A DNA stretch of 64,000 nucleotides from Ostrinia nubilalis (taxonomy: Eukaryota; Arthropoda; Insecta; Lepidoptera; Crambidae): the NCBI RefSeq assembly GCF_963855985.1, contig NC_087119.1, positions 2,272,001-2,336,000 on the forward strand, written 5' to 3'. Positions 22,533-33,678 of this stretch are shown in pieces. The position numbers were made by a program, and so were the translations under genes. The notes under the pieces are model-generated. The model ran no database searches. It worked only from the letters and a program-made list of their open reading frames with translations, and was not told where the DNA came from. How positions within the stretch are numbered: the stretch's first letter is position 1; each line of letters begins with the position of its first letter.

Positions 22533-23050
22533 CACTCGGCATCAAATAAATCGCACCTCCCGCAACAAGCACTTTTCAAAAGTATGCATCCTCACTTCCC
22601 ACCAACATTAGTACCATTTGAAAGCCTAGTTCTAAGCTTAATTTCATTCAAGGAAAGGTTTTTCCCCAAAAATGTGTCTTTAGAAGGATCCAGAGTCACT
22701 TTTTCAAAAAATAGGTAGTTACGCTTGAGACAACTTTTATGGCTATAAAACTGTTAAGTTGGGATTAATCGCTATCCATCTGTTAAAGAAGACACGTGAG
22801 GTCATTATTTGGTTTTATAATTCCATAAAAATTGGTCTAATTGATCCCACAGGTGAGCCCAAAGTGAGGTCATTTTTCAAGTCACATTTATGGTATATGT
22901 TAATCATTTATTAAGAAATTAAATGTGTTTTTCTTTAAGGATATTTATTGGGCTTTCAAATAACACCAATATTGTTGGGGCACCATGATTGTGTCAGAAG
23001 AAAATCTTTAAAGTTCGCGTCGCGGAAGGTGCGATTTATTTGACGTTGAG
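22533..23050. mobile_element. TA-flanked Tc1/mariner-type MITE, 518 bp
   Basis: Left end CACTCGGCATCAAATAAATC-GCACCTCC; the right end on the minus strand reads TACTCAACGTCAAATAAATC-GCACCTTCC. The first 30 bp pair with a few mismatches. TA lies outside both ends (22531-22532 and 23051-23052). No open frame of note. The CACTC start resembles the palindromic Tc1 element at 15163, but the rest of the end differs. Confidence 0.75.
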
Positions 23051-23263
23051 TATATTTCTATTGCAACGGTAAACAACCTTGTCGAATTCATTTGATATCT
23101 CGCAAATATGACGGTTGGACTGTATGCACTAGGAACAAAGGTTCGATTTTGATTGTCATGTAGATACCAAATAAATCCGACCCGGTTGCATGTGAGAACT
23201 CGATGCAATTGTGCAGTGATCAGCCAATGAATATCTTTGCTTCATCCCGTGGTATTAAATATA

Positions 23264-23655
23264 CAGGGTGTTCTTGTAATAGTGCTGAGTAAAAAATATA
23301 AAAAGAGCGACTCTATCTCTCATACTCGATGGACTAATGTAACTAGTAGTGTTTATCTAAAATCACATTTCAAGGTTCACTATTATAAGTAGTGCACTAA
23401 GAAGGTACTATCGGCAACAGTGTTAACTACCCATTGCCGGTCATATCGTCTCGTTCTATCGCAAAGAATCACCATTTGATGAGAGCGAGAGCAAAAACGG
23501 AAATAGATTGTTAACACTGTGGCCGATAGTACTCATCTTCTTTTATGAGAGGTATGTCTAGTTTTAAAACTACTCTAATATAAAAACTATACATCCTGAT
23601 TCAGGTAGAGTAGTTCAGTTTAAAAGTTTTTCTCAACACCATTTGAGCCACCCTG
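23264..23655. mobile_element. CAGGGTG MITE, 392 bp, TA-flanked
   Basis: Begins CAGGGTGTTCTTGTAAT and ends GCCACCCTG, each bordered by TA. Inside is a second inverted pair: GGTACTATCGGCAACAGTG near 23404 and CACTGTGGCCGATAGTAC near 23515. The outer terminal repeat is short (7 bp), so the boundaries rest mainly on the TA sites. Confidence 0.55.
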
Positions 23656-25330
23656 TATAAATGTGAGTTGTAAAGTAACTTCGTAACTTGATGAGCTGGT
23701 GGCACTGTGCGTCGGCATCATAGCTGAGTAATGTCTCGAATAAAGCAAGAGTATTCAAGTCTGAGTGTTGTTCCCTCTAGAATAATTTGCGTACTATCTT
23801 CTAGTTTAGTTACTTTTACTTTTACAAATTAATTATGTGAAATATTTAACAAATTCTTAGAATACGAACTATAAACAGTGAAGTCATCAAGCTCAAGTCA
23901 GTCAAGCTATAGCCATCAATTTGGTGATATTGAAAAAATAAAGATTTTGCGTTGTTACTAATTATTTACTGGCTATCGTATTTGTATACAGTGACGTTCA
24001 ACAGAAGACAGTCGCAAGTTATCCCAGAGAGCAAACGTGAAAAATTTTCAGTGTTTGTGCAAGTGTCACTGAAAGTTTTCAAATACAGGGTGAATATTCA
24101 GCAGTATCTTGTGAATTCGTCATCAAACTTGCATAATGTGATTTCAGTGTAATTAAAAATCTTAATTTTTAAAATAAAACCCACTAAATACTCACCTTGT
24201 ATGCACCAGTGATCATCTCTCTCGATATCGTAGAGACAGAGAGGGATGACCATATTTTATCTGAAAAAAACTTAAGGCATGGTGGTGAAAGCTAAAACAT
24301 GCTTATGTAAATTCATTGCCAATCATGATTTATGCCGTTTAGTTCGCTTTTGCATAAATAATGTACTAAAATATATAATGGCTGCGTGACTGTTAGTTCT
24401 AAACAAAACTGCTAGCTTCTATATGAGTTGAATTTTTTTGCCGCAAGCCGTTAATTTCGCTTCAAAGCGTGGATTAAGCAACGCAAAGTATGAAAACTAA
24501 TGAATTAATTATTACTTCGATAAAAATTCGCAATGCAAGGCTATTATTTTAATATTTTACTCCACCTGTCATTTATCTCGAATGACCGTCGAATTTACTT
24601 ATGTTGAATTTGCAAATACTATTCCAAAATGTCACTTCTTTTCTTCCAGAATCTATTTGAATCGAGTTAAATAAATACACTTTCTCCTAATTTAAAGGGT
24701 ACTTTGACAAATATATCTATTTAAGTTAATCCTTTAAGATATTTTTACATTATGTACGTAATCGACTACCTACTGCTTTTCGTATCGTTTTGATATTATA
24801 ATTATCGCCATTTACAAAATTATTATCTCCTCAAAATTATTAAATCATTATCTCCTCTGTAGCAGACACTAAAATAAGTAAAACGTCACTTTTCCCTATC
24901 TAAAAATAATTTTCTAAATACAAACCACTAGGTATTATATTTATTTGTAAGTACTGTATAATAACCACACCATAAAAATGAAAATGCGGCCTCATAATAA
25001 AGTCCTATGTTATGTACATACGAGTATGTTATCACTCAACTAAGCTGACTGGAAATACAAACAAAGAACATTAGGTTTTATCTAATTCTCACAACGCTAC
25101 CTCGAAAAGTATTTAGCAACTTTGCCTCTGTACATTAGAGCTTAAATTATTTCACGTATAACTTATTTTACTTATATAATATTGTATTATTAACTTAGGT
25201 TGTTTATTTAGTTGGCTAAAGTAAGTTTTCGGGATCAAAACCTAATCAAAACCGTGATTAAATAAAAAGGAAAACTAAATAAGCTCCTTTGTCTACAATC
25301 TCGAAGTTCAGAAAAAACTTTTTCTTTTTT
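23656..25330. other. No recognised feature
   Basis: AT-rich stretch of 1.7 kb. A 14-bp GACCGTCGAATTTA near 24585 repeats the right border of the bracket at 20432-20451. A short inverted pair (CATCTCTCTC and GAGAGGGATG) lies at 24213-24250. No gene seen. Confidence 0.4.
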
Positions 25331-25970
25331 AGGGTTCCGTAGCCAAATGGCAAAAAACGGAACCCTTATAGATTCGTCATGTCTGTCTGTCTGTCCGTCC
25401 GTATGTCACAGCCATTTTTTTCCGAAACTATAAGAGCTATACTGTTGAAACTTGGTAAGTAGATGTATTCTGTGAACCGCATTAAGATTTTGATGCAAAA
25501 ATAAAAAAATAATAATAAATATTGGGGGCTCCCCATACTTAGAACTGAAACTCAAAAATTTTTTTTTCGTCAAACACATACGTGTGGGGTATTATGGATA
25601 GGTCTTCAAAAATGATATCGAGGTTTCTAAAATACTTTTTTTCTAAACCGAATAGTTTGCGTGACAGACGCTTCCAAAGTGGAAAAAAGTTGGTCCCCCC
25701 CCCCCTCTAACTTCTAAAATAAGAAAATGAAAAATCTAAAAAAAAACATATGATGTACATAACTATAAAAACTACCAACGAAAATTGTTTTGAACGAGAT
25801 CTAGTAAGTCGTTTTTTTTAATACCTCGTAAATCGTAAACCGCATCGCATTACCGCGTAATCTTTCATACTAATAACTTAAATAAAAAATAATAATTTTA
25901 ATTTCATAAATCAATGGTACGGAACCCTCGGTGCGCGAGTCCGACTCGCACTTGGCCGGTTTTTTTTTTT
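25331..25970 (+). repeat. GGTTCCG/CGGAACC dispersed repeat, copy 1
   Basis: Runs from AGGGTTCCGTAGCCAAATGG to GACTCGCACTTGGCCGGTTT. It contains CTGTCTGTCTGTCCGTCCGT, a C11 tract at about 25695, and TCGTAAATCGTAAACCGC. It is nearly identical over 640 bp to 49751-50390, and the same family occurs inverted at 33679-34750. A common lepidopteran repeat, non-coding here; superfamily unassigned. Confidence 0.85.
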
Positions 25971-26080
25971 GTATGGAGAAAACTTTATAGTTAAGTTCTT
26001 AATAAGTATTGACAGATGACCGGCCATCAAATTCATTTACAAAAATAAAGTTTTATACATTATAAGGTTTATTTAAAGAC

Positions 26081-26310
26081 TAGCTTTCCGCCCGCGGCAT
26101 CGCCCGCGTGGAATTTTGTCTGTAACAAAAAAACTTTATCGCACGCGTCCCTGTTTCCAAAATCGGGATAAAAACTATCCTATGTCCTTTCCCAGGACTC
26201 AAACTATCTCTATGCCAAATTTCATCAAAATTGATTCAGCGGTTGAGGCGTGAAAGCAAGACAGACAGACAGACAGAGTTACTTTCGCATTTATAATATT
26301 AGTATAGATT
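26081..26310 (+). repeat. CTTTCCGCCCGCGG dispersed repeat, copy 1
   Basis: Starts ACTAGCTTTCCGCCCGCGGC and runs through ATCGGGATAAAAACTATCCT and a GACAGACAGACAGA run to TTTATAATATTAGTATAG. About 230 bp, non-coding. Copies lie inverted at 26540-26781 and direct at 29723-29955. Confidence 0.8.
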
Positions 26311-26539
26311 GCTGTGCTGTTGTTTTTAAAGTTTAAATACCGTTTATTGCCACTACTAATTAGGCAATAACTAGTGGATAAAAGCTATGCTGAGTGTTAA
26401 TACTTTATGAATACGATCTGATTGCTGGACACGCGATTAGGAATTTTAGTAGGTAGTTGACCAAATTAGACCCAATTGATGTCGTAGAGAAGCAATTACC
26501 GATTGAAGCAATCGTTGAAAATACAATATTCTGTCTATA

Positions 26540-26781
26540 CTCTATACTAATATTATAAATGCGTTAGTAACTCTATCTGTCTGTCTGTCTCGCTTTCACG
26601 CTTAAACCACTGAACCAATTTTCATGAAATTTGGTATAGAGATAGTTTGAGTCCCGGGAAAGGACATAGGATAGTTTTTATCGGTTATATCGGACATAGG
26701 ATATCCCGGTTTTTGAAACAGGGACGCGCGCGACAAAGTTTTTCCGTGACAGACAAAATTCCACGCGGGCGGAAAGCTAGT
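26540..26781 (-). repeat. CTTTCCGCCCGCGG dispersed repeat, copy 2, inverted
   Basis: Minus-strand copy of the preceding repeat, from CTAGCTTTCCGCCCGCG (near 26780) to ATAATATTAGTATAG (near 26545). It carries a small internal duplication around GGACATAGGATA. With 26081-26310 it forms an inverted pair separated by about 230 bp. Confidence 0.8.
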
Positions 26782-26825
26782 AATTTATAAATAAGCAAAT
26801 TTAGTTTTTAAGGGCACTTCTACAG

Positions 26826-28311
26826 TAGGGTGTCCCGTCGTTGTATGGGAAAAATTTTTTTTTGAGCTACGGTTACGCAAGAGGTGTCAAAAGTTGCGTT
26901 TTGACATATAGATTACGATTAGCATTAAATTTAATGAGATATCAGTCATCTTGAGGCCTCTACCTGTCCTTAAAAAAAATTAAATTGCTATTTTAGGGGT
27001 TCCTAACATAAACTATTAATATTACAAAAATAGCGTTTTTATGAAATTTGAGGGTACACAATGAGTCACGGCAAGTTTTAAAATAGTTTAAAAACCAATA
27101 AATCCATAAATACTTTCAAAACAGAATTGGCTTTTTGACCAGAATTAGGCATTTACGCGCGCGATTTTAATGTATTCCTAATTAATCCATGGGTCAGCCA
27201 AGATATCGATTTAATTTGAGGATACTCAATTCCCTTCTCACAGCAGGTTAATAATTTTATTACGCTATTATGAAACAATGATTGGCATCTCTAAGTGGAA
27301 GCTAACAAAAATAGCAGTCAATTTTAGAAAATCAACCATAACTTAAAAACCATTTGTCCGATTTCATTACTTTTTTATTTAAATGATAGCTCTACGTGTG
27401 CGCTTAACATTTTGTGGTATGAATTGTATCGATAAAATCAACCTTTAGTTAGTAATTAAAGGAAAATTGAATTTTTTTACATTGTTGTGATACTACTTTT
27501 TAAATCATTTTTTTTACAAAATGTCTTATACTCTACTAAAAGTTTTAAACGAGCCAAAAAGTGTATTAAATTGTCTTTAATTTGATATATAACATGTATG
27601 CGTTTCATAACTAAAAATATATTTTTACTTCCGTTGAAGTTCACCATTGATAAAAAACTGCGTAGACAACAAAAACTTTAGCTAGAAAGTGTATGTAACG
27701 TAGATAAATGTTATTTATATTTAATAGTATGCTAAAACTATTTAACATGTCAATTAGTATTCTGTTTAAATATAATATTATAAAGATTTTTGGCTAGGTA
27801 GTTTTTACCTGAAAAAAATCAAAAAGTATATTACTACCATATATTGCTAAATTTTTGTTAAATTTATGCTAAAAGTATGTAATATTACCTATAACAAAAA
27901 AGTGCGGTGCGATACCTTACAGCAATAAAACCTCAACAGAAATAATACCAACAGCCTTGCCGAAGGAGTAGAAAATTTGAGAAAAACAAGTCAAAATATG
28001 AATTCTGCTAGTTCGAACCAAACCTATTCCTCACTGGAAACAGTCTGTCATTGCCTGCAAATCATATCTTAGGGTTCAACTGCCACTGTTATTACAAAAT
28101 AAAATGAAACAATTGTGAAAAAAATATAATAGATGACAAACAGTGAAGGGCTGATTAAGTGATTTTTTGAGACATAAAAATGCCGGTAGAGCCCTTGAGA
28201 CATTATTTTATATTTTTTTAATTATTTTTACGGTAATCTACATCTTATGACGCAACTTTTGAGGGGTCTTTTGTAGCGAAAATATAAAAAAAGATATTTC
28301 GGGACACCCTA
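26826..28311. mobile_element. TAGGGTGTCCC DNA transposon, non-autonomous, 1486 bp
   Basis: The left end TAGGGTGTCCCG and right end CGGGACACCCTA are perfect 12-bp inverted repeats. TTCTACAG is duplicated exactly on both sides (26818-26825 and 28312-28319). An 8-bp target duplication is the size made by hAT-type (and P-type) transposases. No long open frame is present. The same terminal 11 bp occurs on the element at 50555-52095, which does have coding remnants. Confidence 0.85.
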
Positions 28312-28689
28312 TTCTACAGTGCTTGGCTTACTGGTGATAGATTAAGAAAAACTAATATAATTGCTGAAAGCTTGTTTCAAGTTTAGATGGTCAGAAAAAT
28401 GACAATCTATGAAATATCATTGTATGAAATTTTTTGTCTGCAACTTTTAGTGCCGTGTGACCTGGTGTGTGGGGGCTCTTAGAGCTAATCGCTGCACTAG
28501 TCGTACGTCTATTTCCTTTCGCTGCTTAGTGCAGCAATTTGAACCAGCACTTTCCAATAGTGCCACAAGTCGGAAATCAAATGTCCGCCCTCACAAATGA
28601 ACAAGGCTTTGTATTACGCTTAAATGACTTTCCTTTACGTTATTAAGCGTATGTTCATCTATAGTAATATTGTAAAGCTGAAAAGTTTA

Positions 28690-28912
28690 TTTGTTAAGTT
28701 GCTTGAACGCGCTAATCTCAGGAACTACTGGTCCGATTTGAAAAAATATTTTTGTGTTGGATAACCCATTTATCAAGGAATGTTCAAGGCTATATAACAT
28801 CACCTTACAGCCAATAGGGGCGGAGCAGTAAATAAAAATGTTGTAAAAAACGGGAAACATTATTCAAAATATTTTCAAGAGTACGAAGTCGCGGGCACAG
28901 CTAGTTATGTTA
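28690..28912 (+). repeat. Dispersed repeat, GAAGTCGCGGGCACAGC-ended
   Basis: Contains AGGAACTACTGGTCCGATTT, ACCCATTTATCAAGGAATG, CACCTTACAGCCAATAGGGG and ends TACGAAGTCGCGGGCACAGC-TAGTTATG. The inverted copy is at 6565-6720. It resembles the family at 29955-30187 at its end. Confidence 0.65.
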
Positions 28913-29094
28913 TAAAATAGAGAATGAATGTTTGTATTGTAATTTGAAAGAGATGTTTGTATAGAAAATGTATTAAAACTTCGAGCTGCCAGCGCCACCT
29001 ACGCGAGCTTGTTACAAACAAAGTTGCAGATAACACGAAACTACCTTCAACAGACGGAGACCACCAGACTGATAAACAATACAGGGCTGCTATA

Positions 29095-29543
29095 CAGGGT
29101 GTTCAAAACACAATGTGGAGGAACTTTGACTTAGGGCTGATTTTACCATCGTCGGATAACTTTTAGCTGAAAAATAAGTTTGGCACATTGACAGTTTCAG
29201 TATGGGAAATATGTCAAAATTACAAGTTTGATGGTAAGACTTTCTTACTTAGTCAGTAGTCTATCAAAATAACTTTTAAACAATGACATGACTGATTTTT
29301 GTCTTACAAATAGATGAAAAAAAATTGCTTGATAGATGGTACCCAATCAAAAACAGGTAAGTATTTAATACTCGTATTATGTTAAAGACAACCCTTATCA
29401 ATTTTTGACGGAAACTGTATTTTCGACCTAATAACTAGTAGATTACTATGTAAGTGTGTATTAGCCTCACACAAAGGGAGAGGCGCTTTTGAATTAACTA
29501 CTACGACATAGCCATTTCCACTAGTTATTACCGACACATCCTG
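29095..29543. mobile_element. Possible CAGGGTG-type MITE, 449 bp
   Basis: Begins CAGGGTGTTCAAAAC after TA and ends GACACATCCTG before TA. Only about 8 terminal bases pair (CAGGGTGT versus CAGGATGT), so the boundaries are tentative. Positions 29128-29225 share a ~95-bp block with 8735-8840 in opposite orientation. A 92-codon minus-strand frame (29382-29660) overlaps the right end and has no recognised domain. Confidence 0.35.
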
Positions 29544-29722
29544 TATATTCAGCAGTAGAGCACGAGACCAAAACAATGCATAATTTACCACACCTGTACA
29601 CACAGCGTGCTTGTCATACATATCAAATAGATTTGTTGTTACACAAAGTAGTGAAGCCATAGACTAAGATCTGGTCAAGCGTGAGCTGCGCTTAGTAGCA
29701 GAGTCCATCTAAATATAATATA

Positions 29723-29955
29723 CTAGCTTTCCGCCCGCGGCTTCGCCCGCGTGGAATTTTGTCTGTCACAGAAAAACTTTATCGCGCGCGTCCCTGTTTC
29801 AAAAACCGGGATAAAAACTATCCTATATTCTTTCCCGGGACTCAAACTATCTCTATGCCAAATTTCATCAAAATCGGTTGCGAGGTTTAAGCGGGAAAGC
29901 GTAACAGACAGACAGACAGACAGAGTTACTTTCGCATTTATAATATTAGTTGGGA
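29723..29955 (+). repeat. CTTTCCGCCCGCGG dispersed repeat, copy 3
   Basis: Runs from CTAGCTTTCCGCCCGCGGC through AACCGGGATAAAAACTATCC and a GACAGACAGACAGACA run to TTTATAATATTAG. A direct copy of 26081-26310. It is followed at once by a second repeat family. Confidence 0.8.
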
Positions 29956-30187
29956 AGTTGGGATAACTCAAAGGTGACTGACTGACTGACATAGTGATCT
30001 ATCAACGCACAGCCCAAACCACTGGACGGATCGGGCTGAAATTTGGCATGCAGGTATCTACCTGCTACCTGCCTACGTCATATCATATGATATGACGTAG
30101 GCATCCGCTAACAAAGAATTTTACGAAACTCCACCCATAAAGGGGTAAAACGGGATACACGCGTACGAAGTCGCGGGCGGCCGCTAG
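29955..30187 (+). repeat. TGACTGACTGAC / GCGGGCGGCCGCTAG repeat
   Basis: Contains GGTGACTGACTGACTGAC, GGGCTGAAATTTGGCATGCA, GGCATCCGCTAACAAAG, ACTCCACCCATAAAGGGG and ends GAAGTCGCGGGCGGCCGCTA. Related to 3630-3815 and 47820-48405. A perfect 32-bp palindrome interrupts it at 30071-30102 (separate entry). Confidence 0.7.
30071..30102. repeat. Perfect 32-bp palindrome
   Basis: The two halves GCCTACGTCATATCAT and ATGATATGACGTAGGC are exact inverted copies with no spacer. The host repeat normally has ATGACGTAGGCATCCGC once, so the left half looks like a locally made inverted copy. Confidence 0.9.
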
Positions 30188-31012
30188 TTTATAATAAGAA
30201 GGCTTCATCTACTGCAGTAATAATTTATACCAAAACTTTGACGAGAAATTCTAAATTCAATGTTCCTTGTTTTTTATTTTTACAAAAGTAACTGTATGGT
30301 TTGTAGTTTACAGAGTAAGTAGTTGATGAGTACGTCGAATAGAAAAGATCTCTAAGGTATACCTACCTAATTTTATTATCGTGAAGAAGTGCTAAAGTTA
30401 CTGTGGCAAATCTTTCCTTGAGTAGGTAGTGTTTGGTAGAACGGTTGTTGACATACTTAATTCTTATAGTGAAAATACTTCAAATTGTTACTATACTCGC
30501 GCCCAGAAAGAAGGACGTAAACGTAAGCATAAAACCAAGTGCAATGTAAAAAAATAAGTGACAGATGACCGAAGACCAACATACATTAATCTTTAATACA
30601 CCACGTATCCAGATGCGATTAAAGTGATTGCTAAAAAATATACACTAGCTAGCTAGTATTAAAATGCTTTTATCCGAACACTCTTCATTTTGTCCATTAA
30701 AACCTTGTTCCTAAATAAACGCGAATACCGATCGAGTCAGTAACAAATTAATAAAGTTGCTCAGCAATTTTCATTACGCTGTCCTCGATCAACACTAACG
30801 TGTTACAAAATTGTACAGTGTTACAAAATAAGGTTACGAATATGCACTTGATCCAACTTTCCACGGGCGCCCGATGAGTTTCTAATTCCTGGTCGAATCC
30901 TATTAGAACCTGGAGTTAGTGTAACAAGTTCGTTAATAACATATTGACAGACTGGACAACGTGCTTTTGGTTGAATTTTGTGTAAGTGTTGGGAACAAAG
31001 CAATTAAGTGGA
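30188..31012. other. No recognised feature
   Basis: AT-rich; short inverted fragments only. No gene. Confidence 0.4.
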
Positions 31013-31395
31013 CTTAGGCTAAGAACTCATGGCGCGATTTTCACCCGCACCCGCGGCGGTTGCGCGCCCGCAGCTTCTGTAGAATGCAGATGCTTATGTA
31101 AAAACTAATGCACAACTCACGACGCGGTTTTCGCCCGCAGCTGGCGCGGTTTTAATAGGGTCCCGCTCGGCGGTTCAGCCGGTCCGATCAGCCCGATCAG
31201 CCCGATCGGCCCGATCAGCGGGCGACCATTTTATACCAGAGACTTAGCATGCGGCGCGATTTAAAATCGCGCTGTGAGTTCTTAGAATAACCGCGCAAAT
31301 AACCGCTCCCGTGAGTTTTGAAATAAAACCGCAATTCCACAACCGCCGCGGGCGCGGGTGAAAATCGCGCCGTGAGATCTTACTTCTTAGCCTTA
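31013..31395. mobile_element. GC-rich palindromic MITE, ~380 bp
   Basis: The left end CTTAGGCTAAGAACTCATGG and the right end (…CTTACTTCTTAGCCTTA) pair through GGCGCGATTTTCACCCGC, CCGCGGCGGTTG and their inverted copies. The core holds four near-copies of CCCGATCAG (31181-31217) and two more ACTCACG.CGCG.TTTT-type motifs. No coding capacity. GC content is far above the surroundings. Confidence 0.75.
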
Positions 31396-31590
31396 AATTG
31401 TTTCTGTGCACTCACGGGCGTGTACGGGGTGTAAAGCCAAAGTGTATTAGCCAAAATTGTAACAGTAATTAAAGTGATTTTCCGTTGAACGGAAGTGGAA
31501 TTTGAGACATTGTAACACACTGCGTGCGTATGTACATTACGCACTGCAATAAAATATTAAGTATTGAGTACTCCACTGCTCATACTCATA

Positions 31591-31973
31591 AGAAGGCTCA
31601 AGGACTCCCAAAGGGCGATGGAGCGTGCTATGCTCGGAGTTTCCCTGCGCGATCTAATCAGAAATGAGAAGATCCGTAGGAGAACCAGAGTGACCGACAT
31701 AGCCCGCAGAATCGCTAAAATCAATTGACAGTGGGCGGGGCACATAGCTCGTAGAGCTGATGGCCACTGGGGCAGGAAAGTTCTTGAGTGGCGACCACGA
31801 GCCGGAAGACGTAGCGTTGGCAGGCCTCCCACTAGGTGGACCGACGATCTGGTGAAGGTCGCGGGAGGTGCCTGGATGCGAGCGGCGCAGGACCGGTCTT
31901 TGTGGAAATCCTTGGGGGAGGCCTTTGTACAGCTGCAGCAGTGGACTTCTTTCGGCTGAAACGAACGAACGAA
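31591..31973 (+). pseudogene. RTE-type LINE pol C-terminus, one stop
   Basis: Encodes RRLKDSQRAMERAMLGVSL, RDLIRNEKIRRRTRVTDIAR, RIAKIN, stop, QWAGHIARRADGHWGRKV, LEWRPRAGRRSVGRPPTRWT, DDLVKVAGGAWMRAAQDRSL and WKSLGEAFVQLQQWTSFG, then a stop and ACGAACGAACGAA. This is the end of an RTE-clade (BovB-like) reverse transcriptase, the longest RTE fragment in the window. The stop sits where a short basic residue run is usual, and LQ in VQLQQW is a two-codon insertion. The 5' part of the LINE is missing. Confidence 0.8.
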
Positions 31974-33678
31974 CTCCACTGCATGAGCTCTGATTCTCAT
32001 ATTTATCAAAGACAAAATAGAATTTGGCCTACACTCAGCGCTGGTGCTGTCCAGACAGGAGAAGCATTGAGTAATTTGTATCAGTGAAAATAATTCTCTG
32101 CATTTTTGTATCTAATTTTTCATAAAAATTGGGGTTGTAAAAGAGCCTTTCACAAAATATCCCATAACCATACTATACCTACTAGTATGTTGCACTGTGA
32201 GAAGTAAAAAATGATAAAAAAATATCGGGCTTTCATCTCTGTGAAAAAAAGACCAACGTTACGTATCGAATTCGGAGTGGCGGTCAGAATTCATACGAAT
32301 GGATTTTCCAACCTGTCTTTTACAGCCTGTATGATACAGGGAGTAAACGAGGAAAAATCAAACCTATGACAATATGGGTCAGAACACTCGGACGCAGTTC
32401 GCGCGTACTTTTTGTTTTGTGCGGGTCTCTACTATGCAAGTTTGGGCTCCGTGTTGCATCAGTGTTTGCTAAAATGTGGTTTCCTGAATGCTTTTGGCAT
32501 TTTGTCAATTTTGTGCGTGCGTTTGCGAGATACATGGAAGAACGTAGCAGTTATTCGCCAGCTTACACAACTTTATTTTATGCATAACAAGGCGGGTAGG
32601 TATTTGACCACAATCGAACCTGATACATACACATACTCGCATATAATAATCGCACATACTCGTACATTAGCATAAGACTTGTCATTTTTACTTCTTATAT
32701 CTATTAGTGGATCTTACTTACAGCTATCTTTTGAAACTAAACAAACTGGCAACTTGACATGAAATAATAATACCAACTTTGAAGTCTGTATTTGCAGTTA
32801 CAAGGATTCATTTTACAATTCCTTTAGTAAGTCAACTTCAAAGCAACAATACAGTTAAGAAAATAGCGCATCTTTTCAAGTAACAAAAATATTACTGTGC
32901 ATTTCCTCAGTCGGAATTGTAGGGTATTTGAAGAGAAGTGACAAAGCCTCTCACGACGTCACAATGTGTCGGCTCTTAAGCGCTGTGCACACGACTGGCG
33001 CCAGTTATGCAAGGGCCTTTACACACGGTACAAAAAGAAACTGGTTAAAAAGAGAACTCAAAAGGCTGTAACAAAATGATTTAGAACTTAGAAAATTTGA
33101 AATATTTATTACTCGTAGTGTTATGGTATAAAACTAGTTACGAACTTCTTACTGAAGTAACACTTACCTATTGAATGTCGTGTTGTGTTGTGAGACTACT
33201 ATTTATAAGGACGTGAACTCTCCATTTCAGACACCAAATGAGAGATCAAAATCAGTCCAGTCACACTTAAAGTCATTTTTATGAATGTAGAATTCATTAT
33301 AGATAAGACAGTCATTTGAGTCGAATAACTTTAAAATTGAAATGCACAATTTAAATGAGTATTTGAGTTAATCAAAATGTAACGGATAAAAAATATTTAG
33401 ATTTTATGTTTTTTCAGGTTTCAGTTTCTATCATGCGTCAAATAATATTAAATTATAATGTTTGTTTTCCTAGTAAAATAAAATAAATAAATAAATTACC
33501 GGTAGTTGTTTTGATGTTCCCAAGGGTAATGGGAATCGCCCAGCTTTCTCAATCAACGATTACTGTATCAACGCTTTGTGTACTCAGCCTTATAATCAGG
33601 TCTTTGTGTACGCCTATTGTGTTGCCACAAAGAAAACAAATTACCGCAAATGAGTTACATTTCAAGTGATAATTGGAT
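31974..33678. other. No recognised feature
   Basis: 1.7 kb with only short overlapping open frames. 32376-32480 is slightly GC-rich but shows no domain or splice pattern I can defend. Confidence 0.4.

Noticed and set aside
26081..26310. Helitron ends in the CTTTCCGCCCGCGG repeats
   Set aside because: No 3' CTRR with a preceding hairpin and no clear A-T insertion site could be fixed, so I left the class open.
29382..29660. 92-codon minus-strand frame
   Set aside because: Overlaps a possible MITE end and shows no domain; it looks like repeat-derived sequence.
31557..32015. 152-codon minus-strand open frame
   Set aside because: It is the antisense of the RTE pol relic at 31591-31973, which has clear sense-strand motifs.
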